Part shown: piece after piece, positions 41,659 to 50,473 of the stretch
How the letters are laid out: every line of letters starts with the position of its first letter
How positions within the stretch are numbered: the first letter of the stretch is position 1
Source of the DNA: Jatrophihabitans_A sp035248685
GTDB taxonomy: Bacteria; Actinomycetota; Actinomycetes; Mycobacteriales; Jatrophihabitantaceae
Direction: 5' to 3'
NCBI GenBank assembly: GCA_035248685.1
Contig: DATFHF010000036.1
Coordinates: forward strand, 1 to 64,000
Length of the DNA: 64,000 bases
Notes under the pieces: model-generated
Told to the model about the DNA's origin: nothing
The model's input: only the letters and a program-made list of their open reading frames with translations
Databases searched by the model: none
Translations under genes and position numbers: made by a program

Positions 41659-43234
41659 GTACCGTCTGGGTGTCGATCTTCAGCACACCGTGGTCATCCA
41701 CCAGCGTGAACCTGGTCAGCTCGTGTGCGATTCGGCCGTCCTTGAAGGTGTAGTTGATGGTGGCCTGCGCAGTGCTGGGTGCGCTGCCGGTGGCATCGCT
41801 AGCGCTTACCTGGCTGATCGTGGCCCAATAGCTCTCATAAGCCTGCTTGTTGAGCGAATGCTCGCGGCGGAACCGTGAGGTGAGCAGCGTCCAGCCCCGG
41901 TCGGTGTCGTCCGGCAGCAGCGCGTAGTAGTCGGTGATCGCCTGGGCCAGCTGAGCGGCGGTAGGCGTGCCGTTGCCCGGGCCGCTCGCCGCGGAGCTGT
42001 TCGGCGGGCCGTTGGATGTGGACGAAGCCGTTGTGTGGGCGGCCGAACTGGTGGATGCCGCGCTGCTCGATACCGGCCGGCTGGTAGTTCGGTGGGCCGA
42101 GCTGTTGGTAGGGCCGGCCGGCAAAGAGTTTTTCGAGGTGGCTGTGCCGTTGCCGCCGTGGTGATTTAGCAACACGACGGCGAGCGCCAGCGCGCCGATC
42201 GCCAGCAGAGCGGTGAGCGCGGCGATCAGCACCCCTCGCGGTCGGCCGTCGGTTGGCGGTGGCTCGGCCGGCCTGGTCACCGTGCGGGCCACCGGGGTCA
42301 TCGGATCCATCGCAGCATCGGCCAGCACGGCGGTCGACCCCACATCGACGGGCTGTTGCAACGGCGGGATCGGACTGCGCACCGCTCCGGCGGCAGCGGT
42401 TGCGGCGGCGGCAATGTCGTCCTGCATGGCCCGCAATGTGCGAGCGATCTCGAGCATCGCCGGTCGAGCCGCCGGTTCAGCGGCCAGCATCCTGGTCAAC
42501 AGCGGGGTCAGTGGGCCGCTGCGGGTCGGTGGATTCGGTCGGCCGGAAGCCACCTTGTGCAGCGTCGCCATCGGATTTTCACCGGAGCCGAAGGGTGGGT
42601 TGCCCTCGGTGGCCGCATACAGGGTGGCGCCGAGGGAGTACACGTCGGACGCGTAACCGGAGTCGGTGCCGCGGGCCACTTCGGGCGCCAGGTAAGCGGG
42701 TGTGCCGGTCACCATGCCGGTCGAGGTCAACGACGCGTCGCCGAGGGCATGCGAGATGCCGAAGTCGGTGAGCTTCGCAGTGCCGTCCTCGGTGATCAGC
42801 ACATTGCCGGGTTTGACGTCTCGGTGGGTAATGCCGGCTTGGTGCGCGGCGGCTAACGCCGAGGCCAGCTGCGCGCCGATTCTGACCACCTCGGCCGGCG
42901 CCAACCGGCCGGACCGCTCCAGGATCGCTTGCAGGCTGCGCGACGGCAGGTACTGCATGATCAGGCACGGTTGCCCGTCCTGCTCGATGACGTCGTAGAG
43001 CGGCACGGCGTTCGGGTGGTGCAGCCGTGCGGTCAATCGGGCCTCACGCAGTGCCCGCTTGCTGACCAGCTCAGCCTCGCCGGCGCTGAGGCCGGGCTGC
43101 GGGTGCAGCATCTTCATCGCAACCGAACGGTCCAGGCGCTCGTCTTGGGCCAGCCAGACCGTTCCCATCCCGCCGGCGGCCAGCCGCCGCAGCAACCGGT
43201 ACCGCCCGGCGATGAGCGTTTCAGGCGCTGTCAC
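41645..43234 (-). CDS. Membrane Ser/Thr protein kinase with extracellular domain
   Basis: 529 residues from a GTG at 43234 (AGGAG site in front). Kinase domain about 5-275: RRLAAGGMGTVWLA (Gly loop), VAMKML (ATP Lys), ITHRDVKPGNVLI (catalytic Asp), LTDFGISH and GTPAYLAPEVA. A proline/threonine linker, one TM helix (about 330-350), a Ser/Thr-rich stalk and an extracellular domain (about 415-529; ITDYYALLPDDTDRGWTLLT) follow. The last resembles an NTF2-like sensor and has no PASTA repeats. It probably senses an envelope signal. Confidence 0.88.
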   Translation of the reverse strand: MTAPETLIAGRYRLLRRLAAGGMGTVWLAQDERLDRSVAMKMLHPQPGLSAGEAELVSKRALREARLTARLHHPNAVPLYDVIEQDGQPCLIMQYLPSRSLQAILERSGRLAPAEVVRIGAQLASALAAAHQAGITHRDVKPGNVLITEDGTAKLTDFGISHALGDASLTSTGMVTGTPAYLAPEVARGTDSGYASDVYSLGATLYAATEGNPPFGSGENPMATLHKVASGRPNPPTRSGPLTPLLTRMLAAEPAARPAMLEIARTLRAMQDDIAAAATAAAGAVRSPIPPLQQPVDVGSTAVLADAAMDPMTPVARTVTRPAEPPPTDGRPRGVLIAALTALLAIGALALAVVLLNHHGGNGTATSKNSLPAGPTNSSAHRTTSRPVSSSAASTSSAAHTTASSTSNGPPNSSAASGPGNGTPTAAQLAQAITDYYALLPDDTDRGWTLLTSRFRREHSLNKQAYESYWATISQVSASDATGSAPSTAQATINYTFKDGRIAHELTRFTLVDDHGVLKIDTQTVLNSG

Positions 43235-43294
43235 CGCCAGACTCCTGTCGGGTAGACCTGTACGCGCGACGTTTGCACTCCGGCTGATCCTACC

Positions 43295-43317
43295 CATCCG
43301 GACATCCGGACATCCGG
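43295..43317. repeat. Three-copy 8-bp tandem repeat
   Basis: CATCCGGA at 43295-43302 and 43303-43310, then CATCCGG at 43311-43317. It lies between the ArsN1-like gene's stop and the kinase start, in the probable kinase promoter region. Confidence 0.5.
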
Positions 43318-43318
43318 C

Positions 43319-43822
43319 TCAGTCGATACGCGGGCTCCGCCGTTCGATCAACACCACGTCGCGCCAGCTGCCGTGCTGCTTGCCCAGCCGCTCCCGACGG
43401 CCGACGGTGCGGAAGCCGGCGGCGGTGTGCAGCGCCGCGCTGGCCTGGTTCTCGGGAAATATGCCGGATTGGATGGTCCAAATCCCGGCCGCCTCGGTGG
43501 AGCTGATCAGGGCGGCCAGCAACGCCCGTCCGATGCCGCGGCCGCGCGCGTCCGGGTGCACGTACACCGAGTGCTCCACCACGCCGGCATAGACGCATCG
43601 CTCGGACACCGGGGCCGCCGACACCCAGCCGAGGACGGCTCCGGCGTCGTCCACCGCCACATAGCTGTGTTCGGCCAAGTGGCCGGCGCGGAAATCAGCC
43701 CAGCCGGGCGCAGTGGTTTCGAAGGTGGCGTCGTTTTCGTCCATACCGGCCTGGTAGATCGCCAACACCGGCTCCGCATGCTCCGCGGTCATCGGGACGA
43801 TCGCAATCGATGGCTGGTTCAC
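43319..43822 (-). CDS. arsN1: ArsN1-like GNAT N-acetyltransferase
   Basis: 167 residues, GNAT fold of the phosphinothricin-acetyltransferase type: AIVPMTAEHAEPVLAIYQAG, AVLGWVSAAPVSERCVYAGV, EHSVYVHPDARGRGIGRALL (acetyl-CoA loop) and GIFPENQASAALHTAAGFRTVG. The arsinothricin acetyltransferase ArsN1 belongs to this group. It starts with a GTG overlapping the ArsR stop (GTGA), so it is part of an arsenic operon and probably acetylates an amine-bearing organoarsenical or phosphinothricin-like compound. A general GNAT role remains possible. Confidence 0.72.
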   Translation of the reverse strand: MNQPSIAIVPMTAEHAEPVLAIYQAGMDENDATFETTAPGWADFRAGHLAEHSYVAVDDAGAVLGWVSAAPVSERCVYAGVVEHSVYVHPDARGRGIGRALLAALISSTEAAGIWTIQSGIFPENQASAALHTAAGFRTVGRRERLGKQHGSWRDVVLIERRSPRID

Positions 43823-44169
43823 CGGGCACCGATCAGTGCGCCCAGTTGGGCCAGCGCGTCCGTCCGGGCTCGGTAGTACACCCAGACACCGCGCTTCTGC
43901 CGCTCCAGCAGGCCGGTGTCATGCAGCACCTTCAGGTGATGGCTGATGGTGGGTTGGGACAGCTCGAAGGCGTCTGCCAAATCGCACACGCAGGCCTCGC
44001 CATCCTTGTGGGAGGCGACCAGCGACATCAGCCTTAGCCGCACCGGATCGGCGAGCGCCTTGAGCAGCGGCGCGATCTGCTCGGCTTGCTCGACCGACAG
44101 CGGCTGCTGGGTCAGCGGGGTACAGCAGGCCACGGCTTCGGTCCGGGTCAGCAACAAGGACTTCGACAT
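43819..44169 (-). CDS. arsR: ArsR-type arsenite-sensing repressor
   Basis: 116 residues, winged HTH: LKALADPVRLRLMSLV, CDLADAFELSQPTISHHLKVLHDTGL, RGVWVYYRA. The Cys layout is C15-C16 near the N-terminus plus C60 and C62 before the recognition helix. A Cys15-Cys16 pair with a Cys near 55-60 is the As(III) site known for Corynebacterium glutamicum ArsR. It should release DNA on arsenite. The dyad at 44178-44193 is its likely site. Confidence 0.88.
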   Translation of the reverse strand: MSKSLLLTRTEAVACCTPLTQQPLSVEQAEQIAPLLKALADPVRLRLMSLVASHKDGEACVCDLADAFELSQPTISHHLKVLHDTGLLERQKRGVWVYYRARTDALAQLGALIGAR

Positions 44170-44177
44170 TCATCAAT

Positions 44178-44193
44178 ATTGACAGCCGTCAAT
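44178..44193. promoter_or_regulatory. ArsR operator between arsR and arsM
   Basis: Perfect dyad ATTGAC (44178-44183), AGCC, GTCAAT (44188-44193), nine bases before arsR and overlapping a TTGACA (44179-44184) that would serve as the arsM -35. The sequence resembles known ArsR/SmtB sites (ATTGAC...GTCAAT). One site could control both directions. Confidence 0.75.
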
Positions 44194-44249
44194 GTCTGGA
44201 GCAAGCTAGCAGGCAGACATAGATGGCCGTCGATGGAAGGGTGGGTACG

Positions 44250-45140
44250 ATGACGAGCACCGAACAGGACGCGACCAGGGAGCTGGTGCGCGCCCGCTAC
44301 GCCCAAGCCGCTACCGAGGGCTGCTGCTCGGCGGCCTCCTGCGCACCGGAGTCCGTCCAGGTCGACGAGACCTTCGGCGCCGGGCTCTACTCGATCGATG
44401 AACAAGCCGAGCTGCCGGCGGAGGCGCTGGCGGCAAGTCTCGGCTGTGGCAACCCGCTAGCGGTCGCCGAGTTGCGTGCGGGCGAAACCGTGCTCGACCT
44501 CGGTTCGGGTGGTGGCATCGATGTGCTGCTGTCCGCCCGCCGGGTCGGGCCGACCGGATTCGCCTACGGCGTGGACATGACCGACGAGATGCTCGAACTT
44601 GCGCGCGCCAACGCCGCCAAGGCGAACGCCACCAATGTTGAGTTCGTGAAGGGCACCATCGAGAACGTCCCGCTGCCCGATCAGGCCGTGGACGTGATCA
44701 TCTCCAACTGCGTGATCAACCTGTCGGTGGACAAACCGGCGGTGCTCGCCGAGATGTTCCGGCTGCTCCGGCCCGGCGGGCGGATCGGGATCAGCGACGT
44801 GGTGGCCGAAGACCGTCTCACCGCAGCCCAGCGGGCCGAGCGCGGCAGCTATGTCGGCTGCATTGCCGGTGCCCTGTCCCGCAGCGAATACCTCGAAGGT
44901 CTGGCAGCGGCCGGGTTTGTCGGCGCCGAGGTGACTTTCACTCACCAGGCCGCCGATGGCATGCACGCCGCCATCGTCCGTGCGACCAAGCCCGTCACCG
45001 CGGCGGCACCTGCGGTATCAGGCTGCTGCACCAGCGTGGAACACGCGACCTGCTGCGAGCCCGCCGCTAAGGACGAATGCTGCGGGCCGGCCAGCTCGGC
45101 CGCCGACGCTCAACCACCGGCGTCCTGCGGCTGCCGGTGA
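44250..45140 (+). CDS. arsM: Arsenite S-adenosylmethionine methyltransferase
   Basis: About 296 residues. The Rossmann methyltransferase core is clear: TVLDLGSGGGIDVLL (SAM site), YGVDMTDEMLELAR and DVIISNCVINLSVDKPAV. The As(III)-binding cysteines typical of ArsM are in place: SLGCGNP, SNCVINL and YVGCIAGAL. The C-terminus adds a Cys-rich tail of about 40 residues with CC pairs (SGCCTS, TCCEP, ECCGP) and CGCR. It methylates arsenite, giving volatile or exportable products. The ATG at 44250 has a purine-rich site in front; 44223 is an alternative. Confidence 0.92.
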   Translation: MTSTEQDATRELVRARYAQAATEGCCSAASCAPESVQVDETFGAGLYSIDEQAELPAEALAASLGCGNPLAVAELRAGETVLDLGSGGGIDVLLSARRVGPTGFAYGVDMTDEMLELARANAAKANATNVEFVKGTIENVPLPDQAVDVIISNCVINLSVDKPAVLAEMFRLLRPGGRIGISDVVAEDRLTAAQRAERGSYVGCIAGALSRSEYLEGLAAAGFVGAEVTFTHQAADGMHAAIVRATKPVTAAAPAVSGCCTSVEHATCCEPAAKDECCGPASSAADAQPPASCGCR

Positions 45141-45850
45141 ACGCAGCCCTGGCCCGGCGGGCCGGAGCCGAAGCGGTCGGCACTGCATTCCTGGTCGCCG
45201 CCGTTATCGGCTCCGGCATTGCCGCCCAACAGCTGTCCCCGCACGACATTGGATTGCAGTTGCTGGAGAACAGCCTGATCACCGGCGCGGCGCTGACCGC
45301 GCTCATCCTTGCCCTGCAGCCCGTCTCGGCCGCGTTCAACCCCGCCGTCACGCTGGTCGAAACCGCGCTCGGCGGCCTACGTCCGCGCGAGGCCGCGGCG
45401 CTCATCGGGGCGCAAATCGTGGGCGGTGTCCTCGGTGCCGTCGTGGCGAACCTGATGTTCGACCTCGACGCGGTCAGCATCGCCAGCCACCATCGCGACG
45501 GCAGCGGCCGCTGGCTCGGCGAGGTCATCGCCACCCTCGGGCTGCTCCTGGTTATCTTCGGCGCCGCCCGTACCGGCCGCGGTGACCGGGTTGCGTACGC
45601 CGTCGGCGGCTACATCATCGCGGCCTACTGGTTCACCAGCTCGACCAGCTTCGCCAACCCGGCCGTCACCATCGCCCGGATGTTCAGCGACACCTTCGCC
45701 GGCATCGCGCCGGCTTCGGTTGCCATGTTCATCGCGATGCAACTGCTCGGCACCGCAGTGGGCTACCTGCTCATTCGCGCTCTGTTTCCGACCCCGGCCG
45801 CTGTTCCGATCCCCGCCGCCGAGACCACGGCGAGAGAGGCTGTTAGGTGA
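45137..45850 (+). CDS. Aquaporin-family channel of the arsenic operon
   Basis: 237 residues, about six TM helices, MIP/aquaporin family. Two NPA half-helices are visible: AAFNPAVTLVE and SFANPAVTIARMFSDTFAGIAP. In ars operons such channels (AqpS) let arsenite or methylarsenite leave the cell down its gradient. No ArsB or Acr3 pump is present nearby. The start is a GTG overlapping the arsM stop (GTGA). The frame is open a little further upstream, but inside arsM. Confidence 0.82.
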   Translation: MNAALARRAGAEAVGTAFLVAAVIGSGIAAQQLSPHDIGLQLLENSLITGAALTALILALQPVSAAFNPAVTLVETALGGLRPREAAALIGAQIVGGVLGAVVANLMFDLDAVSIASHHRDGSGRWLGEVIATLGLLLVIFGAARTGRGDRVAYAVGGYIIAAYWFTSSTSFANPAVTIARMFSDTFAGIAPASVAMFIAMQLLGTAVGYLLIRALFPTPAAVPIPAAETTAREAVR

Positions 45851-46263
45851 GCCAGCAGCCGACCGTCCTGTTCGTCTGCGTCCACAACGCTGGCCGTTCT
45901 CAAATGGCGGCCGGCTGGCTAAGCCGCTTCGCCGGCAACAGAATCGACGTTCGTTCTGCCGGCTCCGAACCCGCTGACCGGATCAATCCGGTCGCCGTTC
46001 GGGTTATGCGCGAGGTCGGCATCGACATCACCAGCGAACAACCCAAGATCCTCACGGCAGGTGCCGTCGAACAGGCCGACGTCGTCATCACCATGGGCTG
46101 TGGCGACAGCTGCCCGATTTACCCTGGCAAACGCTACGAGGACTGGAACCTGACCGATCCTGCCGGGCAGCCCATTGACGTGGTGCGCCGAGTCCGCGAC
46201 GAGATACGCGGCCGGGTCCAACACCTGGTCAACGAGCTACTTTCTGATCAACCAGTGCGATAA
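45847..46263 (+). CDS. arsC: Arsenate reductase, low-molecular-weight phosphatase type
   Basis: 138 residues. The N-terminal VLFVCVHNAGRSQMA is the LMW-phosphatase loop with the nucleophilic Cys and Arg. ITMGCGDSCPIYPGKRYEDWNLTDPAG supplies the second and third cysteines and the general-acid Asp of thioredoxin-linked arsenate reductases. It reduces arsenate to arsenite, which ArsM and the channel then handle. GTG start overlapping the aquaporin stop. Confidence 0.93.
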   Translation: MSQQPTVLFVCVHNAGRSQMAAGWLSRFAGNRIDVRSAGSEPADRINPVAVRVMREVGIDITSEQPKILTAGAVEQADVVITMGCGDSCPIYPGKRYEDWNLTDPAGQPIDVVRRVRDEIRGRVQHLVNELLSDQPVR

Positions 46264-46281
46264 CCGCCAGAAAATAATGGG

Positions 46282-46313
46282 GGTCTGGCGCCACGGGGGA
46301 TGAGCGCCAGACC
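46282..46313 (+). terminator. Hairpin terminator after arsC
   Basis: Perfect ten-base stem GGTCTGGCGC (46282-46291) with GCGCCAGACC (46304-46313), 12-base loop. It ends the arsM-aqp-arsC operon. No T-tract. Confidence 0.65.
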
Positions 46314-46405
46314 GGACCTCAGTATGGACTCACCGAGCGCCGGAGCCGCCAGGCGCGCCGAAGCTGCTGGGGAAGTCCGGGTCGGCCACTCGGCATAATA
46401 GGGAA

Positions 46406-46633
46406 ATGCTCAGCGATGCGGACAAGGCGCTGCTGGACTTGGAAGCCCAGCGGTTCCGGCAGTCGGGGCACAAGGTCGCGGCGATCGTCAAGCAGCTCGG
46501 CCTGACCGAGGTTCGTTACTACCAGCGGCTCAACCAGTTGATAGACGACCCGGCCGCCCTTGCCTACTCGCCGGTGGTGGTGAACCGGGTCCGCCGGCTG
46601 CGGGACAAGCGGGCCCGCGCAGAGCGCGACTGA
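46406..46633 (+). CDS. DUF3263 small protein
   Basis: 75 residues. The whole protein fits the actinobacterial DUF3263 family: DFQ-like start LLDLEAQRFRQSGHK, then RYYQRLNQLIDDPAALAYSPVVVNRVRRLR. It resembles a small HTH, so DNA binding is possible. Function unknown. Independent of the arsenic operon, with a hairpin between. Confidence 0.8.
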   Translation: MLSDADKALLDLEAQRFRQSGHKVAAIVKQLGLTEVRYYQRLNQLIDDPAALAYSPVVVNRVRRLRDKRARAERD

Positions 46634-46676
46634 ACCCTGTGCTACCGGCAGCCGGGGCGAGTATCGTCTGCTGCTC

Positions 46677-47558
46677 ATGACGCCGCCTTCGCAGGTGCCG
46701 CCTGCTCAGCTGCCGCGCGAACACGTGCCGGACGATCAGGTGCCGCGGGATCGGGTGTTGCCGGCTACTCGGCTGCTGGCCGGGTTCATCACGCCGTTCC
46801 TGGTGCTGGCATTCTTCGTGCTCTTCCCCTGGCCCACCGACACCAAGCGCTTGTTCGCCTGGCACATCACCCCGACGATGTCCCCGATGGTCCTCGGCTC
46901 GGTGTACCTCGGCGGCGCATACTTCTTCGTCCGGGTGATTCGGGCGCCGCGCTGGCACCTGGTTGCCGGCGGGTTCCTACCGGTCGCGACATTCGCCACC
47001 CTGATGGGCATTACCACCATCCTGCACTGGGATCGGTTCATCCATACCAACGTTGCCTTCTGGCTATGGGTGGGTCTGTACTTCACCACTCCGGTGCTGG
47101 TACTCGCGGTCTTTCTTGTCAATCACCGGGAGTACCGGCCCGCCGTCGGCGGTGAACTGCTGCTCAGCCGGACCGCCGCCGGCGCGATCGTGCTGGCCGC
47201 GACCCTGTCGACGATCATGAGCGTGCTGCTGTATCTGTTCCCGCACCGGATGATCAATATCTGGCCGTGGCACCTGACCCCGTTGACCGCCCGGATGCTC
47301 GGAGCGATCTTCGCGCTGGGGATCGCCGGTTTCGGCGCCCGCCGTGAGCGGCGATGGAGTGCGGCCAGGATCCTGCTGCAAGTGGCCGGTGTGATGTTGG
47401 TGCTGATCCTGCTCGCCGGAATCCGGGCGCATCGTCAGTTCGACTCGGGCCGGCCACTGACCTGGGTTTTCACCGTCGGCTTCACCGCAACCGCGATTGC
47501 GATGGGCCTGCTCTATGTGCGAATGCAGTCGCGTTACCGGGCACTCAGCCAGCGGTGA
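46677..47558 (+). CDS. Polytopic membrane protein with internal duplication
   Basis: 293 residues with about eight TM helices after a 25-residue proline-rich N-terminus. Two halves look related: VLFPWPTDTKRLFAWHITPTMSPM in the first and YLFPHRMINIWPWHLTPLTARM in the second, each followed by a LG(S/A)-type helix. Both carry a W-H-(I/L)-T-P motif, whose His and Trp could bind a ligand or cofactor. I know no characterised family. The next gene starts within its stop (GTGA). Confidence 0.6.
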   Translation: MTPPSQVPPAQLPREHVPDDQVPRDRVLPATRLLAGFITPFLVLAFFVLFPWPTDTKRLFAWHITPTMSPMVLGSVYLGGAYFFVRVIRAPRWHLVAGGFLPVATFATLMGITTILHWDRFIHTNVAFWLWVGLYFTTPVLVLAVFLVNHREYRPAVGGELLLSRTAAGAIVLAATLSTIMSVLLYLFPHRMINIWPWHLTPLTARMLGAIFALGIAGFGARRERRWSAARILLQVAGVMLVLILLAGIRAHRQFDSGRPLTWVFTVGFTATAIAMGLLYVRMQSRYRALSQR

Positions 47559-48112
47559 GTGAAGGTTCGCTCCGGACCACTCGACTGCTGCTTCGCCGCC
47601 CGCAGGCCGACGACTTGGACGAAATCGCTGCGCTGCATGGCCATCCGGACGTCATGCGGTTTATCGACAATGGCCGACCGGTTCCACGCGAGGTCGTCCG
47701 CACCCGCGACCTGGCCTGGTTGACCGCCGACTACGGCCCTGGTCGCGGTTACTGGATTGCGCTCGAGCGCGACACCGGCCTGTTCGTAGGGTGGTTCGGC
47801 CTGCGCCCGCTGCCCGACCGACCCGAGGTGCTGGAGCTCGGCTATCGGTTGCGACCGGAGATGTGGGGACGGGGCTTAGCCACCGAAGGCGCCCGACTGC
47901 TCGTACGGCACGCCTTGCAGACCGTGGGTGCGAGCGAAGTGTTCGCCACCACCATGACCGTGAATCACGGGTCCCGGCGAGTGCTGGCCAAGGCCGGATT
48001 GAGCTTGCAGCGCACGGTTTATCTGGAGTGGCCGGAACCGATCCCCGGCTCGGAGTATGGCGACGTCGAGTACGCCGCGACGCCCGAAGGCGGCGGTCAC
48101 CCGGCCGGGTGA
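47555..48112 (+). CDS. GNAT acetyltransferase, RimJ/RimL-like
   Basis: 185 residues. LRTTRLLLRRPQADDLDEIAALHGHPDVMRFI is the RimJ/RimL start, LGYRLRPEMWGRGLATEGARLLVRHAL the acetyl-CoA loop, and FATTMTVNHGSRRVLAKAGLSLQRTV the end. It probably acetylates the N-terminus of a protein or a small amine. GTG start overlapping the membrane protein's stop, so the two are co-translated. Confidence 0.82.
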   Translation: MSEGSLRTTRLLLRRPQADDLDEIAALHGHPDVMRFIDNGRPVPREVVRTRDLAWLTADYGPGRGYWIALERDTGLFVGWFGLRPLPDRPEVLELGYRLRPEMWGRGLATEGARLLVRHALQTVGASEVFATTMTVNHGSRRVLAKAGLSLQRTVYLEWPEPIPGSEYGDVEYAATPEGGGHPAG

Positions 48113-48144
48113 CCGCCGCCATCGTTCGATATTGCTAGCTACTA

Positions 48145-50226
48145 CTACGGGGTGAACTCGCTGATCCGCGTCGACCAGTTGGCCAGCGCGCTACGGGTAC
48201 CCGGACCGTGGCTGGCGCCGGCGCAGGTGCCGAGCAGGTTGTCACCACTACCACCGGTGAAGAACGGCCCACCCCAGGTGGTGTAGTCGCAGGAGTGCGC
48301 GATGTACTCGCTGGCGATCCAGACGTGGTTGCCGTCGACGGCGGCCGCACCGTAGTCACCCCAGCGGGTGCGCGGCGGGTTGCCGACCTGGGACTTGTAG
48401 CTGCCGAACCCATCGGTATCGGCCTGTCCGGCCCCACCGGGCACGACCGCCCATGCGCCCGTACCGACCAATGCGTCGATCGGGGCGTAGGCAGCGCTCG
48501 GGTAGGCGGTGTCACCGGTGTAGGTGAAGGCCATTACGCCACGCCCGCTGGGCGTGACCCCGATCGCCGGGTAGGTGAAGTCGGCACCGGCCGCCCCGAG
48601 GTAACCCTGCAGAGCGATCTTCGCCGCCAGCGAACCGGTTGAGGTGTCCGGCTTAACGATGAACCAGGCGATGCCGGCTCGCTGTCCGCTGTTGTCGGGA
48701 TTCAGGGCGGTGTCCAGCGCGCCCCAGATCTTGCCGTTGGCGTACATCACCTGCTGCATGCGGGTGTCGTTCGAGTCCGGCGTGGAGATGACCTCGTTGT
48801 GCGCCGGCTCGCTACCGAAGAGCAGCCGCCAGCAACCGACGCCGGCGATGGTCGAGGTGGTCGTGTCGTTGATGCAGTGACCCTGCGGCACGTCGGTGCC
48901 CGGAGGCGTGCCGTGGCCCGGCTGCTTCTGCTTCGGCGGGATCGCGTAGGTGTTCGACGCGAGCACGCGGTTGGTCAGGCTCAGCGCAGGCGTCGCCGAG
49001 TTGAGCGACGAGGTGTTCGTCAGGGCCCACGTGATGAGCTGGCTGGAGACGTGGGCGCCGCCGGTGCCGGACACCGGGTTGGTCGCCTCGTCAGCGGCGT
49101 TCGAGCTGAGCAGGTACTCGGTGCCACCCGCGTTGCTGTCGTAGGAGGTCGTCCCCGGCGAGTGGGCCGGCCAGACGGTGAAGCCCGGCTGGGTCGGTCC
49201 GGCGTCGCTCGGCTGGTTCACCATGCCGAAGGTGTCGATGTGCACGACGTTGACGCTCGCCGCACCCGCAGCCAGCTGCGCCTTGGACAGCGCGTAGATC
49301 TGTGCTCCGTCGAAGCCGTTACCGTTCCACGGGTAGGAGTTGGTGGTCAGGTAGACGCCGTTCGCGTCGGCCCCGATGTGCGGGTAGTCGCCGAGGCACG
49401 GGCAGGCATTGGCCGGGCTCGGGTTCGACCCGTCATTGGTGACGTAGATCTTGTAGATGTTCCAGGTGCCGTTCGGGTTCGACGTCTGGCTTACCGCGAG
49501 ATCCAGGTGGTTCACCAGGTTCAGCGAGTTGTTCGGGTTCCGGTCCAACGTCAGCACCACCAGGAAGAAGCGCTGGGTGGCGGCATCGTAGATGCAAGTC
49601 GGGTCGGTAATCTCCGGTCCCTCCACGCCGGTGGACCGGTTGATGGACGGCGGGTAGCCGTAGAAGGAGTTCAGGTCGACGGCGTGGTTCACGTCGCGCG
49701 GGAATCCGCCGACGACGTTGGTCGCCGTGTTGTTCGGCAGCGTCGAGTGGCCGGACTGGTCGAAGATGTTGAGGACACCGTTGGTGGCCTCGAGCTCATA
49801 TCCGCTGCCGACGCACAGTGCCTGGTCGGGTGGTTCGAGGCTGAACTGGTTGCCACCGCGGGCGTAGCGCTGCTGGTAGTGGTTCAGGCCCTCCCAGCCG
49901 ATGTTGAAGGTCGGACTCGACTTGGCCTTGGCGCTGCTGCTCACGTTGACGCCGTGGCCGCTACCGGAGGAAAGGCCGCGATCAGTGATCACGCCCGGGT
50001 AGGCATCCGGGGACTCATCGCTGTCGGTGCCGGTCGGAAACTCGTTCTGACTTGCGATACCACTACTGCTGTCCGGGGCATCGCCGGTAACCGGCGCCGC
50101 CGTGCCTGACAACGAAACCTGCGAGGCCGCGAAGGCGCTGGGGATCCCTACCAGGACCATCGCCGCACCGACCACCCCCACCAGCGGCAGAGAGATCAGT
50201 CTCTTCCGCCTGCGTCGAACTGCCAT
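48145..50226 (-). CDS. Large secreted protein of unknown function, beta-rich
   Basis: 693 residues. A very basic N-terminus (MAVRRRRKR) and hydrophobic core to about residue 37 form the signal peptide (PSAFAAS). The mature part is rich in Gly, Asn, Ser, Thr and aromatic residues, has several Cys (ALCVGSGYELEATNG, CPCLGDYPHIGAD, GVGCWRLL), and repeated FYGYPP/YDAATQRFFLV-type strands, consistent with a beta-propeller. No catalytic motif recognised. An AAGGAG site fixes the ATG at 50226 (the frame is open to 50316). Confidence 0.6.
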   Translation of the reverse strand: MAVRRRRKRLISLPLVGVVGAAMVLVGIPSAFAASQVSLSGTAAPVTGDAPDSSSGIASQNEFPTGTDSDESPDAYPGVITDRGLSSGSGHGVNVSSSAKAKSSPTFNIGWEGLNHYQQRYARGGNQFSLEPPDQALCVGSGYELEATNGVLNIFDQSGHSTLPNNTATNVVGGFPRDVNHAVDLNSFYGYPPSINRSTGVEGPEITDPTCIYDAATQRFFLVVLTLDRNPNNSLNLVNHLDLAVSQTSNPNGTWNIYKIYVTNDGSNPSPANACPCLGDYPHIGADANGVYLTTNSYPWNGNGFDGAQIYALSKAQLAAGAASVNVVHIDTFGMVNQPSDAGPTQPGFTVWPAHSPGTTSYDSNAGGTEYLLSSNAADEATNPVSGTGGAHVSSQLITWALTNTSSLNSATPALSLTNRVLASNTYAIPPKQKQPGHGTPPGTDVPQGHCINDTTTSTIAGVGCWRLLFGSEPAHNEVISTPDSNDTRMQQVMYANGKIWGALDTALNPDNSGQRAGIAWFIVKPDTSTGSLAAKIALQGYLGAAGADFTYPAIGVTPSGRGVMAFTYTGDTAYPSAAYAPIDALVGTGAWAVVPGGAGQADTDGFGSYKSQVGNPPRTRWGDYGAAAVDGNHVWIASEYIAHSCDYTTWGGPFFTGGSGDNLLGTCAGASHGPGTRSALANWSTRISEFTP

Positions 50227-50473
50227 GGACTCTCCTTTTCCTGGGCGAAACGGCACGCCGAGGAAAGGACTGCCCGGCGCCTGCTCGCCATTACGGCACG
50301 AACTGTGCAGACGCACTCTCGTACACAGGTCGGCCCATTGTCTAGATCAGTTCCTATAAAATTCACAGCGCACTCCGCAGCTTGCCTTATTCGAGTTCGC
50401 AGCAGCACGTCGCGCTGACCTGCGACAAGTCATTCCGACCGGGTAAGCGGATCGGGGTCGTCCAGTCGTTCAG

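Noticed and set aside
41645..43234. PASTA-type PknB kinase
   Set aside because: The extracellular domain has no PASTA repeats; it looks NTF2-like instead.
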